Assembly: GCF_024722015.1 (NCBI RefSeq) | Contig: NZ_JANQBD010000007.1 | Location: 62,001-126,000, forward strand | DNA: 64,000 nucleotides | Source: Paenibacillus radicis (ex Xue et al. 2023) | GTDB lineage: Bacteria; Bacillota; Bacilli; Paenibacillales; NBRC-103111 | Direction: 5' to 3' | Shown: positions 42,915 to 52,900 of the stretch, piece by piece | Layout of the letters: each line of letters starts with the position of its first letter | Position numbering within the stretch: the stretch's first letter is position 1 | Program-made: the position numbers and the translations under genes | Notes under the pieces: generated by a model | What the model was told of the DNA's origin: nothing | What the model saw: the letters and a program-made list of their open reading frames with translations, nothing else | Databases searched by the model: none

Positions 42915-42951
42915 GTAAAGTGTTGTAAGATTAAGGAGCAGTTAATTCACA

Positions 42952-42990
42952 AAAGGAAGAGCCGAATGAGATTCAAACGGCTCTTCCTTT
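42952..42990. terminator. bidirectional terminator
   Basis: AAAGGAAGAGCCG / CGGCTCTTCCTTT stem with a 13-base loop lies between the convergent genes ending at 42914 and 43024. T-rich flanks occur on both strands. Confidence 0.85.
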
Positions 42991-43023
42991 ATCGTTTAGC
43001 GAAAAAATGGCTCCGATAAATAT

Positions 43024-43497
43024 TTATTGAGCATTTGTGCTCATTTGCTTATCCAGCTGTTCAAGCACAAACGGCCAAGCATATTCGTGACCGTCCCTCG
43101 ATTCCTCATCAGGGAATCCTGCATGTGTAAGACGCAGCAGCGTACCGGTGCTATTAGGCTCCAGCTCAACGGTGACTACCGTCTCAGCTCCCTTTGTTCC
43201 TCCAGCTCCTGTAACCCATGTTATCTCAACAAGACGATCTTGTTCAAGTCTAAGAAATCTTCCATAGTGGGGATGACGTTGTGCCTCGCTTTGCGCCTCA
43301 TGTTTGTAAATGGTCTCAAAGAAGAAGACCGTATTGACTTCACCCTGCATGATCACTGAACCCGGTGCTGCAAACCAACGGTCGAATTGCTTGGTCCATG
43401 CCTTGAAGAGTACGTCAGGTGACGCAGCCATCAGACGCTCCGTTTTCAGAGTAAAGGGTCTAGATGAAAGGTCTGGAAAACAAATCGGTGATGTCAT
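43024..43497 (-). CDS. SRPBCC-domain protein (AHSA1 family)
   Basis: START/Bet v1-like protein with the usual AHSA1-type pattern: [28 protein letters not shown], then [23 protein letters not shown], then [41 protein letters not shown]. Members bind hydrophobic ligands, and no specific role can be given. Length 157 is normal. AAGGATTG precedes the ATG. It lies about 30 bases downstream of the DUF4395 gene on the same strand and may share its transcript. Confidence 0.82.
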   Translation of the reverse strand: MTSPICFPDLSSRPFTLKTERLMAASPDVLFKAWTKQFDRWFAAPGSVIMQGEVNTVFFFETIYKHEAQSEAQRHPHYGRFLRLEQDRLVEITWVTGAGGTKGAETVVTVELEPNSTGTLLRLTHAGFPDEESRDGHEYAWPFVLEQLDKQMSTNAQ

Positions 43498-43529
43498 CAG
43501 ATCGTCAATCCTTCCCGATTAGTGAATTT

Positions 43530-43937
43530 TCAACGCAAACGCTTTTTAAACTGATAGTAAAGAAAACAGCCGACACAGAAGCCACAAATTGCAATTAGTG
43601 CGGCAATAGCCACCATAGCGGCAGCAATGTATCCAGCAACAGCAGAATGAATCACCCAAAAACAAAATAAGGAAATGGTCAACAGGATAACGGCAATGGA
43701 GTTGTTAAATCGCAGCAGCTCGGCTGATTCCGTTTGGGCTCCTGCCACACGTGAGGCTAAAAACGGTGTTGCCAATCTGACAATCAAGTTAGCTCGAAAG
43801 CCTCTCCATAATCCAATTACTTGAATTGCCCATATTGCGGCGATAAACACCGGTTGCTGCAATACGATGGCCAGAACAACAAAAAGCACAATTCCAGCTT
43901 GATTCGCCCGAACATACGGTACAGGAATTTCACGCAT
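43530..43937 (-). CDS. DUF4395 membrane protein
   Basis: Small integral membrane protein recognised as DUF4395 by REIPVPYVRANQAGIVLFVVLAIVLQQP at the N-terminus and FCVGCFLYYQFKKRL at the C-terminus. About four hydrophobic segments. The CGFCVGC cysteines are conserved in the family. Role unknown. AAGGAGGAGG precedes the ATG. Probably co-transcribed with the SRPBCC gene. Confidence 0.8.
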   Translation of the reverse strand: MREIPVPYVRANQAGIVLFVVLAIVLQQPVFIAAIWAIQVIGLWRGFRANLIVRLATPFLASRVAGAQTESAELLRFNNSIAVILLTISLFCFWVIHSAVAGYIAAAMVAIAALIAICGFCVGCFLYYQFKKRLR

Positions 43938-44023
43938 TTTTGCTTAGCCTCCTCCTTCATTATGATCAAACGCTATAGATTTGAAACCTTCTTCATAAAT
44001 GATGAGATTGTCCATCACTGCGC

Positions 44024-46321
44024 TTATGCCTGCTCAAGCGCAACCTTCCCGGTGCTCTTATCTATTAAGATAAGCCTTCCCTGCACAACGCCGCCTCCAG
44101 CGTCGGTCAAGGTCATTGCAGAGCTGCTTCCTTGCTCTACCAATTGACGGGCATCCCGCTCCGACAGGTCTGCGCCGAAGCTGTCCTTCCAGATTACAAA
44201 GCCGCAGCCGGCTTTGTATTCCGTACAGCCATAGCCGCGCTTGCCGGCTATGATCCTGCCCGCGCAGCCCGACCGTGGGCAAGCCGCGATACCGACGCGC
44301 TGCGCAGCACCCGGCTCGGGCACGCGCCCGGCGCTGCTGCGCTTGGCGCGCGTGCGCTTCGCAGGCGCGGCTGCGTCGCCCTCGCTTGCTTCGGCATCCG
44401 CCGAAGCAGCGCTGCGCTTACGCGGCGCACGCTTAGCCGCAGCTGCCGCCGGCTGCGCCTCGCTTTCGAAGGCTTGCTTCGCCGCCCTCGACTGGATGCG
44501 AACCTTCTCGATGATCAGGTTCGTGAACTTCTTCACGTTAGCCATGAACGTGTCATCCGAAGCCAAACCACGCGCAATTTCATTAAGCCTGCGTTCCCAA
44601 TGGCCGGTCATTTCCGGCGATGTCAACAGATCGACGCCTGCTTGGCGGATCAGCTCCACTGCCATGCGCCCCTTCTGGGTAATGACAATTCGTTTCCCCT
44701 GCATCACAATATAGCCTACATGCTTGAGCCGCTCGATAACCGAAGCGCGCGTTGCAGGTGTGCCAAGACCGGAGTCCTTCATCGCATCGCGAAGCTCCTC
44801 ATCTTCAACCTGCTTGCCTGCGCCCTCCATAGCTTTCAGCAGAGTTCCTTCCGTATATGACTTTGGCGGCTGCGTCTCCTTTTCTTTGGCGGCTATTTTA
44901 GAGCATTGTACACCTTCATCTTCCTTCAGGCTAAAGGGCGTACTAATCTCCTCTTCGGCGGCTTGGTCTTCATCCTCATTTTTTTCAGCCTTGCCCTTTG
45001 CTTTAGGCTTATCCTTCTTCTGATCGGCATAAATAACCTTCCAACCGATAGAAAGCAGCTGTTTGATCGTGCTTTTGAACGACTCCTGCTCAACAGAAGT
45101 TAGAACGGTATGCACCTTATATTCCGCTGCTGGATAGAAATGGGATAAAAACCTTCTTACAACTAAGTCATAAATATGCTGCTCGTCCGCCGATAATCCG
45201 CCAGCCTTTTTATGTGTAGGTAGTATAGCGTGGTGATCTTCGACCTTGGCCGGGTTGCAAACCGCTTTATTATTTTTATGCACAAAACGTTTCTCCGCCC
45301 CAGCCACCAGCTCGTCATAAGAAGTACCGCGAAGCTGATCCAACGCTCGATGCATCTCGGGTATGTTTTGTTCATTCACGTAATTTGAATTGGTCCGCGG
45401 GTAGCTGATAACTTTATGCTTCTCATACAACGCCTGCGCTACATCCAGCGTCTTTTTTGCTGAAAACCCGAATTTCGCATTCGCTTCCCGCTGCAAAAGT
45501 GTCAAATCATACAGCTTAAAAGGATATTCCTTCGTATCCTTTACTTCGTAGCTGGCGATAGTGCCAGGCTTTTTCTTGCATTTATCTACAAGGGCCTGGG
45601 CCTTCTCAGGATCCGTCAATCTATCCCCCTGCCACATCCCTTTATATTCGGTTTCTTCTTGTGTAAAAATCGCTTCTACATCATAAAATTTGTTGGAGCT
45701 AAACGCTTCGACTTCCTTTTGACGATCATACAAAATCGCCAGTACCGGTGTTTGCACACGGCCAACTGACAGCAGCACCTGATGCTTGGTAGTAAAAGCC
45801 CGCGAGCCATTCATCCCAATTAGCCAATCCGCTTCGCTCCGGGCACGGGCCGCTTTAGTTAAATTCTCGTACTCCGCACCTTCCCGAAGCTCGGCAAAAC
45901 CTTTGCGGATAGTCTCCGGTGTCAAATCGGAAATCCACAGCCTTTTTACCGGTTGCGGTAATTTCAAATGCCTTTGAATGAGCGAAAAAATATGCTGCCC
46001 CTCTCGTCCCGCATCACAGGCATTAACAAGCCTTTCACTACGCTTGGCCAAATCGGCTATCACCTTTAATTGATCCTTCGTTTTGGCATTGGGCACCAGC
46101 TTGAAGTGATCTGGAATGATCGGTAAATCTTGAAAATTCCATTTCTTATACTTCTCGGCATAAGCATCCGGCTCGGCCAAGCCAATCAGATGCCCAATAG
46201 CCCATGTAATAATATATTGCTCTCCTTCTATATATGTCCGGAAATTTTTGGCCTTAGGATCAATAGCGGCCGCAATATTGCGCCCCATATCAGGCTTTTC
46301 AGCAATAATTAATGTCTTCAA
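44024..46321 (-). CDS. topB: DNA topoisomerase III
   Basis: Type IA topoisomerase that resolves single-stranded and decatenation intermediates. The Toprim domain begins IIAEKPDMGRNIAAAI and contains NACDAGREGQHIF. The catalytic tyrosine lies in KVISYPRTNSNYV (near residue 310). A zinc-finger-like tail (CPRSGCAGRIIAGKRGYGC) ends the core. Between core and finger lies an Ala/Arg/Lys/Ser-rich linker with high GC (APRKRSAAS; PAKRTRAKRSSAGRVP). At 765 residues it is longer than the Bacillus enzyme because of this linker. The start is TTG after GAGGGGCG. GC-rich shadow frames on the other strand are not genes. Confidence 0.95.
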   Translation of the reverse strand: MKTLIIAEKPDMGRNIAAAIDPKAKNFRTYIEGEQYIITWAIGHLIGLAEPDAYAEKYKKWNFQDLPIIPDHFKLVPNAKTKDQLKVIADLAKRSERLVNACDAGREGQHIFSLIQRHLKLPQPVKRLWISDLTPETIRKGFAELREGAEYENLTKAARARSEADWLIGMNGSRAFTTKHQVLLSVGRVQTPVLAILYDRQKEVEAFSSNKFYDVEAIFTQEETEYKGMWQGDRLTDPEKAQALVDKCKKKPGTIASYEVKDTKEYPFKLYDLTLLQREANAKFGFSAKKTLDVAQALYEKHKVISYPRTNSNYVNEQNIPEMHRALDQLRGTSYDELVAGAEKRFVHKNNKAVCNPAKVEDHHAILPTHKKAGGLSADEQHIYDLVVRRFLSHFYPAAEYKVHTVLTSVEQESFKSTIKQLLSIGWKVIYADQKKDKPKAKGKAEKNEDEDQAAEEEISTPFSLKEDEGVQCSKIAAKEKETQPPKSYTEGTLLKAMEGAGKQVEDEELRDAMKDSGLGTPATRASVIERLKHVGYIVMQGKRIVITQKGRMAVELIRQAGVDLLTSPEMTGHWERRLNEIARGLASDDTFMANVKKFTNLIIEKVRIQSRAAKQAFESEAQPAAAAAKRAPRKRSAASADAEASEGDAAAPAKRTRAKRSSAGRVPEPGAAQRVGIAACPRSGCAGRIIAGKRGYGCTEYKAGCGFVIWKDSFGADLSERDARQLVEQGSSSAMTLTDAGGGVVQGRLILIDKSTGKVALEQA

Positions 46322-46500
46322 TAATACATTCGCCCCTCATACAAAAAAATACCGCTTATTTGATTTCAATTCAATCCATGTATGCTATAGCTTAATCTAA
46401 TCCCCGGTTATGTCAATGGGTAGTCTGGTCTATCTCAATCATATCAGCAGTACTTGAACTGTTCAATCCAAGAAAGCTTGCCGATTTAATTACCTTGCTT

Positions 46501-46565
46501 GTTACATATAAACAGACAAAAACCCTGTCGTCAAACGGCAAGGTTTTTGTCTGTTTATATGTAAC
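46501..46565. terminator. 24-bp perfect palindrome, terminator-like
   Basis: GTTACATATAAACAGACAAA and four further bases (46501-46524) match the arm at 46542-46565 as a perfect inverted repeat. The 17-base loop contains a second small stem (TGTCG/CGGCA). On the minus strand it lies just after the SDR stop codon at 46605, and the AAAAACC/GGTTTTT part would serve as the U-run. The arms are much longer than a normal terminator. Confidence 0.7.
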
Positions 46566-46604
46566 CTCTAGCAGAAAGCCTGCCAGCAATAAAATTTATC
46601 CGGC

Positions 46605-47387
46605 TTATAGAGCCGCGCCTTTTCCTCCATCAACATTCACAGAGGTTCCTGTTACATAGGAGGCTGCATCAGATACTAGAAAAGCGATAACATTAGCCGC
46701 TTCCTCTGTATTTCCTATTCGACCAAGTGGAATAGCATGCTTCGGATCCGTGGCGAATTGCTCCCAAGTCATATCCGGCGCCATCTTCTTCCACATTTTC
46801 TCAATCTGATCACTTCGAATCGTACCTATACATACAGCATTAACTCTTATACCGTCAGCCGCCAAATCTTTGCTCATAGCATTGGTAAGCGCCAAACCGG
46901 CAGCACGGCTTACAGAAGTAGGTAAGGATGAGGCCGCTGGTGTTTTGGCTGCAGAAGTAGCCAAGTTAACAATAGCCCCTCCGCCTGCCTTACGAAAATG
47001 AGGGATCGCCGCACGAGAACAATGGATCGCACCGAATAATTTCAAATCAAGATCATGTGTCCATGTTCCTGTTTCTACTTTTTCAAACGAGTCAGCGGCA
47101 GCGGTACCTGCATTGTTGACCAAAATATCCAATCGGCCAAACCTAGCCGCAGTCTCGGCTACGGCCCGCTCACATTCCTCCTGCGAGGTCATATCCGCCT
47201 GAATAACCAATGCCTCCTTACCTGTATTCTCGGTAATGTACGCGGCAGCTTTCTGCAAATCATCCTCATTGCGAGCGCAAATGGCTACATTGGCACCTTC
47301 CTTCGCTAATGTAAGAGCCGTGTGAAATCCAATCCCTTTACTTCCTCCGGTAATAAGAGCAACCTTTCCTTGTAACCCTAAATCCAA
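46605..47387 (-). CDS. short-chain dehydrogenase/reductase family protein
   Basis: Classical SDR fold, 260 residues. The NAD(P) motif TGGSKGIG is at residues 13-20 and NNAG near 91, with the C-terminal SYVTGTSVNVDGG. The usual catalytic YxxxK is not present: the equivalent position reads LPTSVSRAAGLALTNAMSKDL, with Thr/Ser for Tyr and Arg for Lys. The Ser of the triad may be in NLATSAAK. It may have altered chemistry or none. TTG start after GGAGGGAGTG. It is annotated as 3-oxoacyl-ACP-reductase-like only by overall similarity. It appears to be a single-gene unit, with the 24-bp palindrome after its stop. Confidence 0.8.
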   Translation of the reverse strand: MDLGLQGKVALITGGSKGIGFHTALTLAKEGANVAICARNEDDLQKAAAYITENTGKEALVIQADMTSQEECERAVAETAARFGRLDILVNNAGTAAADSFEKVETGTWTHDLDLKLFGAIHCSRAAIPHFRKAGGGAIVNLATSAAKTPAASSLPTSVSRAAGLALTNAMSKDLAADGIRVNAVCIGTIRSDQIEKMWKKMAPDMTWEQFATDPKHAIPLGRIGNTEEAANVIAFLVSDAASYVTGTSVNVDGGKGAAL

Positions 47388-47452
47388 ATGTACTCACTCC
47401 CTCCTGATTTACCTCTAGATTACTCCATTTTCATCAGAAAGGCGAGAGTCTC

Positions 47453-48046
47453 TTACTGTGAAGGCTGTGGCTGGGGTTTAACTTCAGCTGCAGGCTGCTC
47501 ACCAGGTGAAGTTGGCAGCGACTTGATCTCTGGAGTCACAGCTTCCACTCTAGACGGCTGGGGCTGGGGCTTTGCCACTGCCGAAGGTTCAACTACTTGA
47601 GCTTGACGAAGCCTGCTCTCCGGTACAGGTTCTGTGGCTGGTATTGGTCTAGCCTTATTAGGTGTCGTTGCTTCTACAGGTTGCGGTGTTCGGACTGTGC
47701 TTTCAATAGTGACACCTGCAGCCTGAGATTGTTGTTTGTTCTCAGCTGCTGCTTCACCCTTTAATTCCGGTTGCGATTTGCTCTCAGTCGCAGCTCCAAC
47801 GGATTGTGAAGTTTTGTCTTCAAGCGATGCTTTATCTTTTGAAGATGGATCATTCCCTTGCTGGGCTCCGCTTGATGAAATCTTTTCGTCTGCTTGGGAT
47901 TGAGCGCCTTTCTGCTGTTCCGTTATCTCAGAGCTTCCGCTCCCCTTGCCTCCTTTTTCCCCGCCGCTGTTAGTCGGATTGCTGCTGCAAGCGGCCATAG
48001 TCATAACTAAAGTAAAACTCAATAATGTAATCACTGCTCTTCTCAT
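47453..48046 (-). CDS. low-complexity lipoprotein
   Basis: Lipoprotein with the signal RRAVITLLSFTLVMTMAAC (Cys20). The mature part is entirely low-complexity, rich in Ser, Gln, Glu, Pro and Lys, with loose repeats of the types SKSQPELKGEAAAENK and VEATTPNKARPIPATEP. No fold or family is recognised. It is likely an extended surface or wall-spanning chain. AAGGAGAG lies before the ATG at 48046; upstream frame extension is rejected for lack of a signal. Confidence 0.75.
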   Translation of the reverse strand: MRRAVITLLSFTLVMTMAACSSNPTNSGGEKGGKGSGSSEITEQQKGAQSQADEKISSSGAQQGNDPSSKDKASLEDKTSQSVGAATESKSQPELKGEAAAENKQQSQAAGVTIESTVRTPQPVEATTPNKARPIPATEPVPESRLRQAQVVEPSAVAKPQPQPSRVEAVTPEIKSLPTSPGEQPAAEVKPQPQPSQ

Positions 48047-48242
48047 TTGCTCATCTCTCTCCTTATCTTTGATCCAGCTCTTTGTTCCTTGTGAACATCT
48101 TTTATTTTTGATCATAGATGTTAATAAAACTTCTCTAACTTGTAAACAATTTGTATCTAAAAGGCTTCAAGCCAAATGAATTCGTAATTGCAGGCCTCAT
48201 TGCTCATTGATTTCATGGAAGTATTTATGATGATCCAGAAAT

Positions 48243-48273
48243 AAAAAAGGTGCCCGCAGGAGGAGCACCTTCT
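48243..48273 (-). terminator. terminator after the YtaF-like gene
   Basis: AAGGTGC / GCACCTT stem is followed by TTTTATT on the minus strand. Confidence 0.8.
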
Positions 48274-48336
48274 ATTTTGTCATAACGAGCACCCTAACAT
48301 CGTAAAATATCTAGACAAGTAACTACAGAACTTACC

Positions 48337-48972
48337 TCAATTAAAAAATGAATTACATGCGATTAATAAAAGGATGATGCCGCTCAACATCGTACCAAAT
48401 TGGCCCAAGTTGAAAGAACCAATATGAATTCCCGCCACTTTACGGCCTACAGCAACACCAAACCACACGGTTATGAAACTGCCGATAGCAGCGGTTAAGG
48501 AGATCGCCAATGGTGACAATCCAAGCAAACCGGCTCCCAAACCATTTGTGACAGCATTCGCAGATAGTGCGACACCGAGGATCAGAGCTTCACCTATTCC
48601 AATTTCTCCAGATTTATCAGAATCGGCCGTTTCAGGGTTTTGTAAAATGCCCTTCAACGATTTGCTTTCGGACCTCCCCAAGTCATTGGTGAGAGGTATC
48701 TTCTTTTTACGTGGAACTGCTAATAAAATGATACGAATTCCTATGATGAATAGTAAAAATGCCCCCACCAAGACAGGAAATATTCCTGGCAGAACATTGG
48801 AAAGCCATTGCCCGCCTAAAATCCCTATTTCGCTAAAAAGAAAACAAATGATAGCCATAACCAGATTCGATAAAAAACGGATGCGTATTTCCCTAATTCC
48901 ATAGGATATGCCAACACCAAGATTATCCAGGCTCGACGAAACTGCAAAACCCAGAATCAGAAACCATGCCAT
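48337..48972 (-). CDS. ytaF: YtaF-like sporulation membrane protein (MntP-related)
   Basis: Polytopic membrane protein with six hydrophobic segments in two halves, each with an Asp/Asn-bearing helix (AVSSSLDNLGVGISYGIR; LGVALSANAVTNGLGAG). This is the pattern of the MntP/YtaF families. The central polar loop is longer than in MntP, as in YtaF, a sporulation-linked protein. The ATG at 48972 lies about nine bases after GAGGAG. It diverges from the XRE-DUF1232 regulator gene, and a perfect dyad lies between them. Confidence 0.82.
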   Translation of the reverse strand: MAWFLILGFAVSSSLDNLGVGISYGIREIRIRFLSNLVMAIICFLFSEIGILGGQWLSNVLPGIFPVLVGAFLLFIIGIRIILLAVPRKKKIPLTNDLGRSESKSLKGILQNPETADSDKSGEIGIGEALILGVALSANAVTNGLGAGLLGLSPLAISLTAAIGSFITVWFGVAVGRKVAGIHIGSFNLGQFGTMLSGIILLLIACNSFFN

Positions 48973-49048
48973 ATTTGTTCACTCCTCTGTATTGTTACTG
49001 TCATTGTATTGACGATGTTGAGAAAAAGTGCATATCCATCTCAAGAAT

Positions 49049-49066
49049 TGTTGAGAAAACTCAACA
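49049..49066. promoter_or_regulatory. perfect dyad operator between ytaF and the XRE regulator
   Basis: TGTTGAG-AAAA-CTCAACA is a perfect 7-bp dyad 39 bases before the regulator start. Half-sites GTTGAG and CTCAA occur again nearby (49017-49043). It is a likely autoregulatory site of the XRE protein. Confidence 0.55.
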
Positions 49067-49104
49067 CCCTTGATCAACAATAACTAACAAGGAGTGAATA
49101 ATAG

Positions 49105-49785
49105 ATGATATATGAGAATCAAAAGCAAAGAGACCTTGGTGCTACCCTAAAGTCATTACTAAAAGAACGTTCATTGTCAATGCGTAAATTGAGCTCGCTT
49201 ACCGGAATTGATACAGCTACAATTTCACGAATTATTAGCGGGAAGCAAAACGCCAAACTGGACCATTTACAGCTTTTTGCTGTTCATCTTGGCATTTCAA
49301 CGGAACAATTATTTCAGATCGCAGGATTTGACATCGGTACTAGGCAGGTTGATCAGCATTCGGACTTTCATGCATCCGTAGACAGCATCAATGAGGTTCT
49401 CCTTTCTTACAACCTGTTCGATGCTCAGTTTACAACTGAGCTTGTTCGGAAAGAGTTGATCAAATACGAGCAGTATGCGTTGACGGAGGAAGGACGGAGA
49501 ACCATTCTTGAGGACTTTAGAACGAAAGTGGAAAGTGTGAACAGTACCGGTCCTTTTATTGACAGGCTGAAGCAAATGTATGTATTGTTTTGCGAAAGTG
49601 AGCTTACATCGGAAAGACAAGCCATAATCGGAAGTGCCTTGCTTTATTTCATTTTATCCACTGACATCATACCTGATTACGTATTTCCGATAGGCTATCT
49701 GGACGATGCCATTGCAGTTCAAATTGTATTAAATCGTCTTGAACTTATGGATGATAAAGAACAGTCTCCCGAAAATAACGTTTGA
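49105..49785 (+). CDS. XRE-family regulator with C-terminal DUF1232
   Basis: The N-terminal helix-turn-helix covers residues about 10-70 (LGATLKSLLKERSLSMRKLSSLTGIDTATISRIISGKQNAKL). A middle helical region follows. A C-terminal DUF1232-type segment (QAIIGSALLYFILSTDIIPDYVFPIGYLDDAIAVQIVLNRL) is usually membrane-associated. The combination suggests a repressor tethered to or sensing the membrane; that is inferred. GGAGTG precedes the ATG. It has its own terminator at 49801 and probably binds the dyad upstream. Confidence 0.85.
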   Translation: MIYENQKQRDLGATLKSLLKERSLSMRKLSSLTGIDTATISRIISGKQNAKLDHLQLFAVHLGISTEQLFQIAGFDIGTRQVDQHSDFHASVDSINEVLLSYNLFDAQFTTELVRKELIKYEQYALTEEGRRTILEDFRTKVESVNSTGPFIDRLKQMYVLFCESELTSERQAIIGSALLYFILSTDIIPDYVFPIGYLDDAIAVQIVLNRLELMDDKEQSPENNV

Positions 49786-49800
49786 TATGGAAGAAAGAAG

Positions 49801-49843
49801 GCAAGATAAACAACAAGATCCGTTTATCTTGCTTCTTTTTTAC
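49801..49843 (+). terminator. terminator after the XRE-DUF1232 gene
   Basis: GCAAGATAAA / TTTATCTTGC stem is followed by TTCTTTTTT. Confidence 0.85.
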
Positions 49844-49874
49844 TGCAGCCTATTAGACAGCTTGCAGACTAGAA

Positions 49875-49921
49875 AATAAACAAACGGAGACATCTCCTTT
49901 TAGAAAGAGGATGTCTCCGTT
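49875..49921 (-). terminator. terminator after the giant SLH protein gene
   Basis: AACGGAGACATC / GATGTCTCCGTT stem is followed by TGTTTATTTT on the minus strand, ten bases after the stop codon. Confidence 0.85.
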
Positions 49922-49930
49922 CGAGATGTA

Positions 49931-52900
49931 TTATTGACCTATCAATCCTAGCTTGCTCATAGCCCGTAGGATCAGAACGCTGCCTTGAGCACGTGATGCC
50001 GTAGCTTGCGGTCCGAATACACCTTCCGCTACGCCGTCGATCAGCTTGTGGCTGCGTGCTGTCTCGACATAAGCTGCGGCCCATGATGCGATAGCTCTTC
50101 CATCACTGAAGCCCGGCAATGAACCCGATGCTTCCAGCTCCTTCACTTGCGCCTCAAGACCTAGTGCGCGTACAACCAGTACTGCAAGCTCTTCTCTTGT
50201 TAATGGATCTTCGGGACGGAACATGCCATCCTCACCACCCTGAACAAGTCCTTGTTTCTTCGCTGCTGTAATGTACGGATAGTGCCATGCGCCAATCGGT
50301 ACATCAGCGAATGACTCTTGTTCAATAGAGCTTCCAACAGAAGGATTGACTTTCTCTTGGGACATAGTCATCTCCACGAGAAGCTTCGTAAATTGTGCTC
50401 TCGTGACCGGACGATCCGGCTGGAATTCATCTGCCGTCATTCCATCAACGATATGGCGGGATATGAGAACATCGGTATCCCGCTTCGACCAATGTCCGAC
50501 GAGATCGGTAAATGGCTTGTTATAATCCATGACCGCATAGGTACCAAGCCGACCGATCGTTGCTGAAATCGAACTGGATCTGGAATCGAATATTCCACCC
50601 GCATAGCTCCACTTCGTTGGATCAGCTTCGTCCTGACGGTACAGTCCCAGCTTACGTTCATCAAAGTCACGATGCTTATTGGCATCATATTTCAATGTCA
50701 GCTTAAGCGGCCCCGCCAAGCTTCCAGAATCCAACATCAACCGAAATACGCTGCTGTATTGATTATTCGTTTCCGGCTTCGCAATTTCATTTTCACCGAC
50801 CTGTTGAACTGTCAGCTTATGTCCATTAGCAAACGCACCCGCAGGAATATCCAACCCGATACGGCCGTCGAAACCTTTCCACTGCTGAGGATCAGCCGTA
50901 ACATCAACCATTATTGTATTTTCCGTTGTAACCGGATTTGTCGTTTCAACCGGGACCACGCTTCCGCCACCGCCGCCACGTCCGGAGCTTGAACTATTTT
51001 CGCTAAGTGTACGCGCTGTTACTGTCACACCTGAAGCTTGATTGCCGCTCTCATCGACAGCCACAAGCTTGACTTCATACTCAGTTGCCGCACCGAGCCC
51101 TGTAATGATGTAGCTGTTAACACCTTTGGCTATAGTAACCGGACTGCTAAACGACTCAGTTGTTCCCTGCTTTCTCCAGGAAACAAGAATATACTTTAAA
51201 TCAACATCGGACGGATCATTCCAGCTAAGTGCAATAGATTTAGCTAATCCAACACCTGAAGGCGCGGTAACATTGCCAGGAGCTATAGTATCCATGGTAC
51301 GGGCTGTAAGCTCCACTACATCCGATTCATTCCAATACGTATCCGCAGCTGTTAAATGGATTTTATACACGGTACCTGGGAGTAAGCCGCTGATACGGAT
51401 CGATTGAACACCTTTATCTACATATTCCGGAATGCTAAAGCCAGTATCGTCCTCCTTCTTCCATGAAACAAGCACCTTACGCAGATCGTTATCTGCGGGA
51501 TCCGCCCATGCAAGGTTCAGGGCCGTCAACTCGGCCGTTACTCGGGCCTCCGTTACTGCACCAGGTGCGGTAGTATCCGCTACCACTGCTTCCTCCTGAG
51601 CCGTTTCAGCTGTTACCCTTACACCGGCAGATTCCACATCGTTGCGGCCAACCGTCACAAGCTTCAGTTCATAAGCTTTGCTGCGCTCCAATCCATCTAG
51701 AACGGCAAAGGTTTGATTCGCAGCAATTACCTTCGAGCCTGCTGCCCCGCCTGCTTGAGGCTGCCAATAAAGCTTATAGGCTTTGAAATCGGTTCCGTCT
51801 ACAGCCTGCCATTCCAGCGCTATTTGCCTGCTTCCTCCAGCTGCCCTCAAGCCAGAAGCCGCTTCTGTTGGGGCTGTGTTGGCCGCTTTCACAACAACCG
51901 CATCCGCAATGTAATCCTCTTTCATCGCCACTTGTGCATAGCTTAGCGATTGTGCGGCAATGACAACCTTGTAGGAATTGCCCTGTTTGAACTTATCATC
52001 ATTGGGATCCGGGATGAAGCGGAATCGTTTGGCCACGGTTTGCTGCATGCCATCTGTCTTCGGTTCGACAGGAACGACTGTACCGGCAATAATGTCCCCG
52101 TCAGCCGTCTGCACTCGGATTGAAGCATCGGTTAGAGTATCGTCTAACATATACTTCGTAAAGCTCACTTGAACCCCATCCCCGTACACCGCATCTATAA
52201 CGGTAACCTGTGGAGCCTGCAGCGATACCATAGGAATATTCACATCCAAGTGTGGAGGCAATACGGTTAGCTCCGCGCTTTCTGCAGGTAAATAGCCTTC
52301 CTTCTCATAGAGCACCTTCCATTTGCCTTCCGGAACATCCCACCCATACCGGCCTTGACGGTCGGTAACAAGAGGATTTTGCTGGCCAAACCATGCTGAA
52401 TCCCATACTTGCCACTGTTTGCTGTCATTATCCTGCTGCAGCAGTGTAGCTGTCACACCTTCCACTCTGTTTTCAGACAGCGTTTCATATACATAGCCGC
52501 TTGGATCCCAAATCCATGTCGGTTCTGCAACTTTATCATCTTCTTTACGTTTCTTTTTATTATCGTCATCATCTTTCTTCTTGCAGCGATCGATGGCACC
52601 AGCGGCAGCCATGTCGTCGCGCCATTTTTTGTCCTTCTCGAAATCCGCCTTTAATTGGTCTAAATTTTCTTTCCAGCTGTTCATGCCGATATCACCGATA
52701 AGCTTGAATGTACTTCCAAGCACAAAAGCACCTACAGGCGGTATTGCCAACGTTAAGGTTCCGGCAATTAATCCTAGACCCATCATCGTATTTTTGACAA
52801 CCAAATTTCTGGAAGCTTGCTCAAAAAGAAGATCGGTTGCCTTAATATAATTATTAACGGTCGGTACATGACACTCACTATTGATTACGTAATCCTGAAA

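Noticed and set aside
44132..44860. Long plus-strand ORF opposite topB
   Set aside because: It is a shadow of the GC-rich topB coding strand, with Arg/Ala/Cys-rich composition and no ribosome-binding site.
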